Shown: positions 60,783-64,000 of the stretch, in pieces
Position numbering within the stretch: position 1 is the first letter of the stretch
Layout: each line of letters opens with the position of its first letter
Source: Asparagopsis taxiformis
Lineage: Eukaryota > Rhodophyta > Florideophyceae > Bonnemaisoniales > Bonnemaisoniaceae
DNA: 64,000 bases
Direction of reading: 5' to 3'
Assembly: GCA_030407315.1 (NCBI GenBank)
Contig: JALQPE010000337.1
Location: 1 to 64,000, forward strand
Program-made: the position numbers and the translations under genes
Notes under the pieces: model-generated
Databases searched by the model: none
The model's input: only the letters and a program-made list of their open reading frames with translations
Told to the model about the DNA's origin: nothing

Positions 60783-61649
60783 TTGTTCTGGTTGAAATGA
60801 TGGAAGAAATGTGAGCCGAGACGCGCTGCAAAGCTACGGATCGGAGGACGGAGACCGTGTTGTTCATGACGCTAGTTTGCGTACGAAGTATATAAAGCGG
60901 CATTGAAACGAGAAGTTACTCGGAGTGTGCACGAATTCCTACGTGTCCGATGCATGTGAGGAACGATCTGGAGCAGAAACGCGCGGCGGATTGCAGACGA
61001 AACATGGCGCACCCACCACCGGTGAATGGACGATTAACCCTCGGGGTGTAGGACGACACATATACATCATACAATGGGTGTGGAAACTGGCTCTCCTCGT
61101 ATCAGCGTTTCTACAGACAGCTGATGGGCAGCCGAGTATATTTATCTGCAATACACGACGGTACCCAGTCATTTGATGGCATGATCATAGAAGCAATGCT
61201 AATGGTATGTCTCCTGTCTCGCGAATCGGGATACAAATTGCTTCGACTTGCGTGAGATACTCGTGGTGTCGTGTTCGTGGACGCGCAGGGATTGAATACA
61301 TGGCGTTTGCGCTATGTGCGGTGCGTCGGACGAGCGCAATGCGCGCAGGGAAACAGTTGGTAGTGACGGAGATAGGTATCGATCGGGGGCAGAAAAGGAT
61401 TGATCTCGATGGCATAGATGTACTACGCTCCTCATTGGCGCATTGTTGCCCGTAACCATCGTTTTTTCCCTTGAATACCGCAAATATGACGAGATATGGC
61501 GATTTTTTACCGAATAGCTCAGTTATTTAAGGTTCATATCTGAAATCCATGGGTTTATAATGGGTGTATCCAGTGGTGCATTCAGGATTTGGATTTGGAA
61601 TGTCCAAAAAAATTCAATAATGGTGAAATTTCCCATGTGGTCAGCAAAT
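60783..61649. other. Intergenic, no gene seen
   Basis: About 870 bp between the start of the secreted gene and the tRNA. The part next to 60782 is its promoter region. No other coding sequence is convincing. Confidence 0.5.
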
Positions 61650-61752
61650 GGGTCTGTAGCTCAATTGGTAGAGTGCTCGCTTAGCAGTATGTTTACTCGG
61701 GTAGACGGTTCTGAAGTGCGAGAGGTACCGGGATCGAAGCCCGGCAGATCCA
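61650..61752 (+). tRNA. tRNA-Ala (anticodon AGC) with a 30-nt intron
   Basis: The acceptor stem GGGTCTG pairs with CAGATCC (one G-T pair), with A as discriminator. The D arm is GCTC-AATTGGTA-GAGT. The anticodon stem CTCGC pairs with GCGAG, loop TTAGCA plus T, anticodon AGC at 61683-61685. The intron is 61687-61716, between positions 37 and 38, the standard place in nuclear tRNA genes. The T arm is CCGGG-ATCGAAG-CCCGG; its loop starts with A where T is usual. A T-run at 61754-61758 would end Pol III transcription. Mature length without CCA is 73. Confidence 0.9.
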
Positions 61753-61753
61753 A

Positions 61754-61758
61754 GTTTT
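61754..61758 (+). terminator. Pol III terminator of the tRNA gene
   Basis: A run of T residues (GTTTTTCCCC) begins two to three bases after the tRNA 3' end. Confidence 0.7.
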
Positions 61759-64000
61759 TCCCCGTCCAAACTGGGAAGGTTGACCTCAGCACGAGAGCGC
61801 TCGTCCTTTGTCGGCATTTCCACAATCAAGTGCCATGCAACATGACGCATGCTAATCATTCTCATGCATCGACTTGGTATCAACCTTGACAAGCATCGTC
61901 ACCTTTCCGCACATACGCTCAAAACAAAATTCATGACTTCCATGCTTTAACAATTTTTTTTCGTCGCACATCCATTCCATGGAATGCTCCGTTGTTATTC
62001 CAAGCAAGAAAACACCCATGTTACAACAAAACAATCTCTAAATATCATCAACATACAACCGTGACACACACTCTTCAGCACCACGACGTACTCCCATCCA
62101 GTTCATACTTGGTTCTCGTGGACCGACGCGCCTCACGTACACTGCTAAATATATCTCCAACACCACAGACACAAAACCAACTACAGCAACTTCCTCTTTA
62201 TCACCAGCCTCCCTCAATATTCTTCGAGCATTGTCTGCCGACTTTCTCGCTATCATTTTCGCCTATTGCACATCTCAACTCTTCGATCCACACTTCTCAT
62301 TCCGTTCTTGTACTTCCACCAGCCCGTGCACCACTTCAACTAGCTCTGCTCATACCTTCTATCTCGCGCACACTCCTTTCAGTCCAGATAAATTCAGAGT
62401 TTCTCCTTCTCACGGGCATTGAGGAAGATAATGCCTCCCTAAGCGCTACGCCAACCTCCCTTGAAGCCCGTGCCTACAGCAATTGACATGAATTTCCTTT
62501 CTCTCCACATTTCGCGACCAGTCTCGCGACCCACCACGTCCTGGCTCTTTGAATTGTGCCGTCAAAGTCGTGGATGTCGTCGTGCGGTTCTCGGAGCTAC
62601 GCTGGTTGAAGGTGTGACTGGTAAACATGATACTTTTTTCTCAGTAATCTCTGAGTTCGTCCGGTTCGCGAGTCGACCAGTTTTGTTGGTGATTTGCAAA
62701 TACGACCGTGTCATAGATGTGACGCACCTGAGAACGATGGAAACTGCTCATCATAAGTAGACGTTCGAAGCACGAATCGGCACATACGGTGTTCATGTTT
62801 TGTCGAAACAGGACGAATCTGACAGATTAATTCACGACGCATCTTCATATCATGTGGTCGTTTATATAGGACGTGTAATGGTTTACCCATGGAAATCATT
62901 CATTCTTGGCGTTCACTCCTACCTTTCCACGCAACGTTACTTTCTGAGATTCAGTAATGCATACGAAAAGAGATTGTCTTGTTCACAACTGCTAATTTTT
63001 CCTCAGGCAAAGTGAAATGCTCTGACTTGGTGATAAAACGAATGTTGAGTAATCAACCTTTCGATCAGCAGAGCACCATATTCTCTGACAACCGTTATCT
63101 GTTCGATTCCCCGCATAATAAGTGGCTGCAATACGCGTTACTTGACTAGAACAACAGAACCAGAGCGGGAGCAGATAAAAAAGCAATGCCTCCATTATGG
63201 AGCTTGCGGATCGCTTTTTGCTGTGGTTCATGCAGAATACTTTTGCCAACATGTCTGCAATTTTCCACGCCACAATATGTTCGATCGAATAACATAGTGA
63301 GCCATTTCGTTTTTCCCAACAGTAAGACTGGAGGCGAATCCAAAACGAAAGAGATCTTAACATTGCCAGCTTTCGTATCTACTTCGTGTCAAACCAGAAT
63401 ATCACTGATATGACGACAAAGCAAGGATGAGGTCAGCTTTCTCCATTTTCCACGAATAACATTGTTCCATTGACACTATCGCAGCTGTTCTGGATACGTA
63501 CATGGGGCGTTAGCGCAAGAGAAAAATTGTTTCGGCATTGTTCAACGATCGTTGTCATCACCAGTTCAACAAACTAGTTCGATACCGGTCGGTCAAGATG
63601 TTTCGAGCACTGCAGAAAATTTGAACATCGCTCACATTCTTTTCCTTGTTAGGCCTCAGGCGCTATCTTCGCAGAAAATCATCTTCGAAACAGATCGCTT
63701 CCCAGAGTTAGAGTCGTAGCGCAAACTAGGTGTATATTAATTCCCACACAGAATGTCACGTATCGTCTCCACACCATTCCAGACTGCCCAACCTCACAAT
63801 GGTCCGCTAAGAATAATGTTCAAACCACACCGACTATAAATCTCACTGAATATCACCGACTCCACCCGCCAGATCGCCCACCTGTGCAGTGTGCAGTGCC
63901 AATGTCACTCTCCAGCTCCACATCCACCCAACAGGATAAAACCTGGAAGCGTGCGGACAGGCCCCCATCTAATGCTGAAAGCAGAAACTTGTCTGATCAG
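61759..64000. other. Intergenic, no gene seen
   Basis: About 2.2 kb of moderately AT-rich DNA. Several short open frames occur on both strands, the longest of 164 and 123 codons, but none resembles a known protein or has a paralogue in the window. No tRNA, LTR or palindrome array was found. Confidence 0.45.

Noticed and set aside
61560..61889. Open frames overlapping the tRNA
   Set aside because: They run through the tRNA gene and show no protein similarity.
61992..62486. A 164-codon frame downstream of the tRNA
   Set aside because: Low-complexity composition, no start context, homologue or domain seen; kept as intergenic.
62992..63363. A 123-codon minus-strand frame and a possible second tRNA near 63070-63130
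   Set aside because: The GTTCGATTCCCC motif is present, but no acceptor or anticodon stem could be paired and the frame resembles nothing known.

Overview
This is eukaryotic nuclear DNA, dominated by transposable elements. The signs are LTR retrotransposons (two Ty3/Gypsy, one Ty1/Copia), a CACTA-type DNA transposon, a tRNA-Ala gene with an intron after position 37, intronless genes with AT-rich, TATA-like upstream DNA, and small secreted-protein genes. The repeat-rich, intron-poor style would fit an alga such as a florideophyte red alga, but this is a weak guess. Nothing in the sequence fixes the species.

The main content is two related copies of a very large DNA transposon that carries its own set of DNA- and chromatin-modifying genes. 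Copy 2 (24345-50058, 25,714 bp) is complete. It begins CACTAC and ends GTAGTG, has imperfect terminal inverted repeats, a 2-bp target duplication (CA), and subterminal arrays of a GGCAGTA..TACTGCC repeat. It sits inside a Copia polyprotein gene, and removing it with one CA restores the Copia frame exactly. In order it carries: a tnp2-like transposase (+); F1a and F1b (+), each with an N-terminal ParB/Srx-like DGGHR domain and a C-terminal HxD..H..R oxygenase-like domain; F2 (-), a fusion of a ParB-like domain, a beta-class amino-DNA methyltransferase and a SET domain; F3 (+), unknown with a Tudor-like N-terminus; and F4 (-), unknown with a coiled coil. The genes are separated by arrays of about 105-117-bp units, almost all centred on a palindrome with core TACCSGGTA.

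Copy 1 (window start to 15560) has the same order: end of F1a, array, F1b, array, F2(-), F3(+), F4(-), subterminal repeats, TAGTG. Its left part, including any transposase, lies outside the window. F1a, F1b and F2 are broken by frameshifts, while F3 and F4 remain open. It ends inside the integrase of a Gypsy element (Gypsy-1). Its array palindromes keep the same core with different flanks, and its subterminal repeat is GACAGTA..TACTGTC.

Layout: 1-15560 transposon copy 1; 15561-about 22 kb Gypsy-1 (minus strand, truncated); 22.4-24.3 kb Copia 5' part; 24.3-50.1 kb transposon copy 2; 50.1-51.8 kb Copia 3' part; 51967-58595 a secreted-protein gene split by a young, apparently intact chromodomain Gypsy (Gypsy-2, two 328-bp LTRs, 5-bp duplication); 59787-60782 an intact paralogue of that gene; 61650-61752 tRNA-Ala; the rest has no recognised gene.

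How the cargo may work together (inference): the transposase would act on the CACTA ends and subterminal repeats. The methyltransferase, oxygenase-like and SET domains could write, oxidise and mark element DNA or chromatin, with the palindrome arrays as possible docking sites for the ParB-like proteins.
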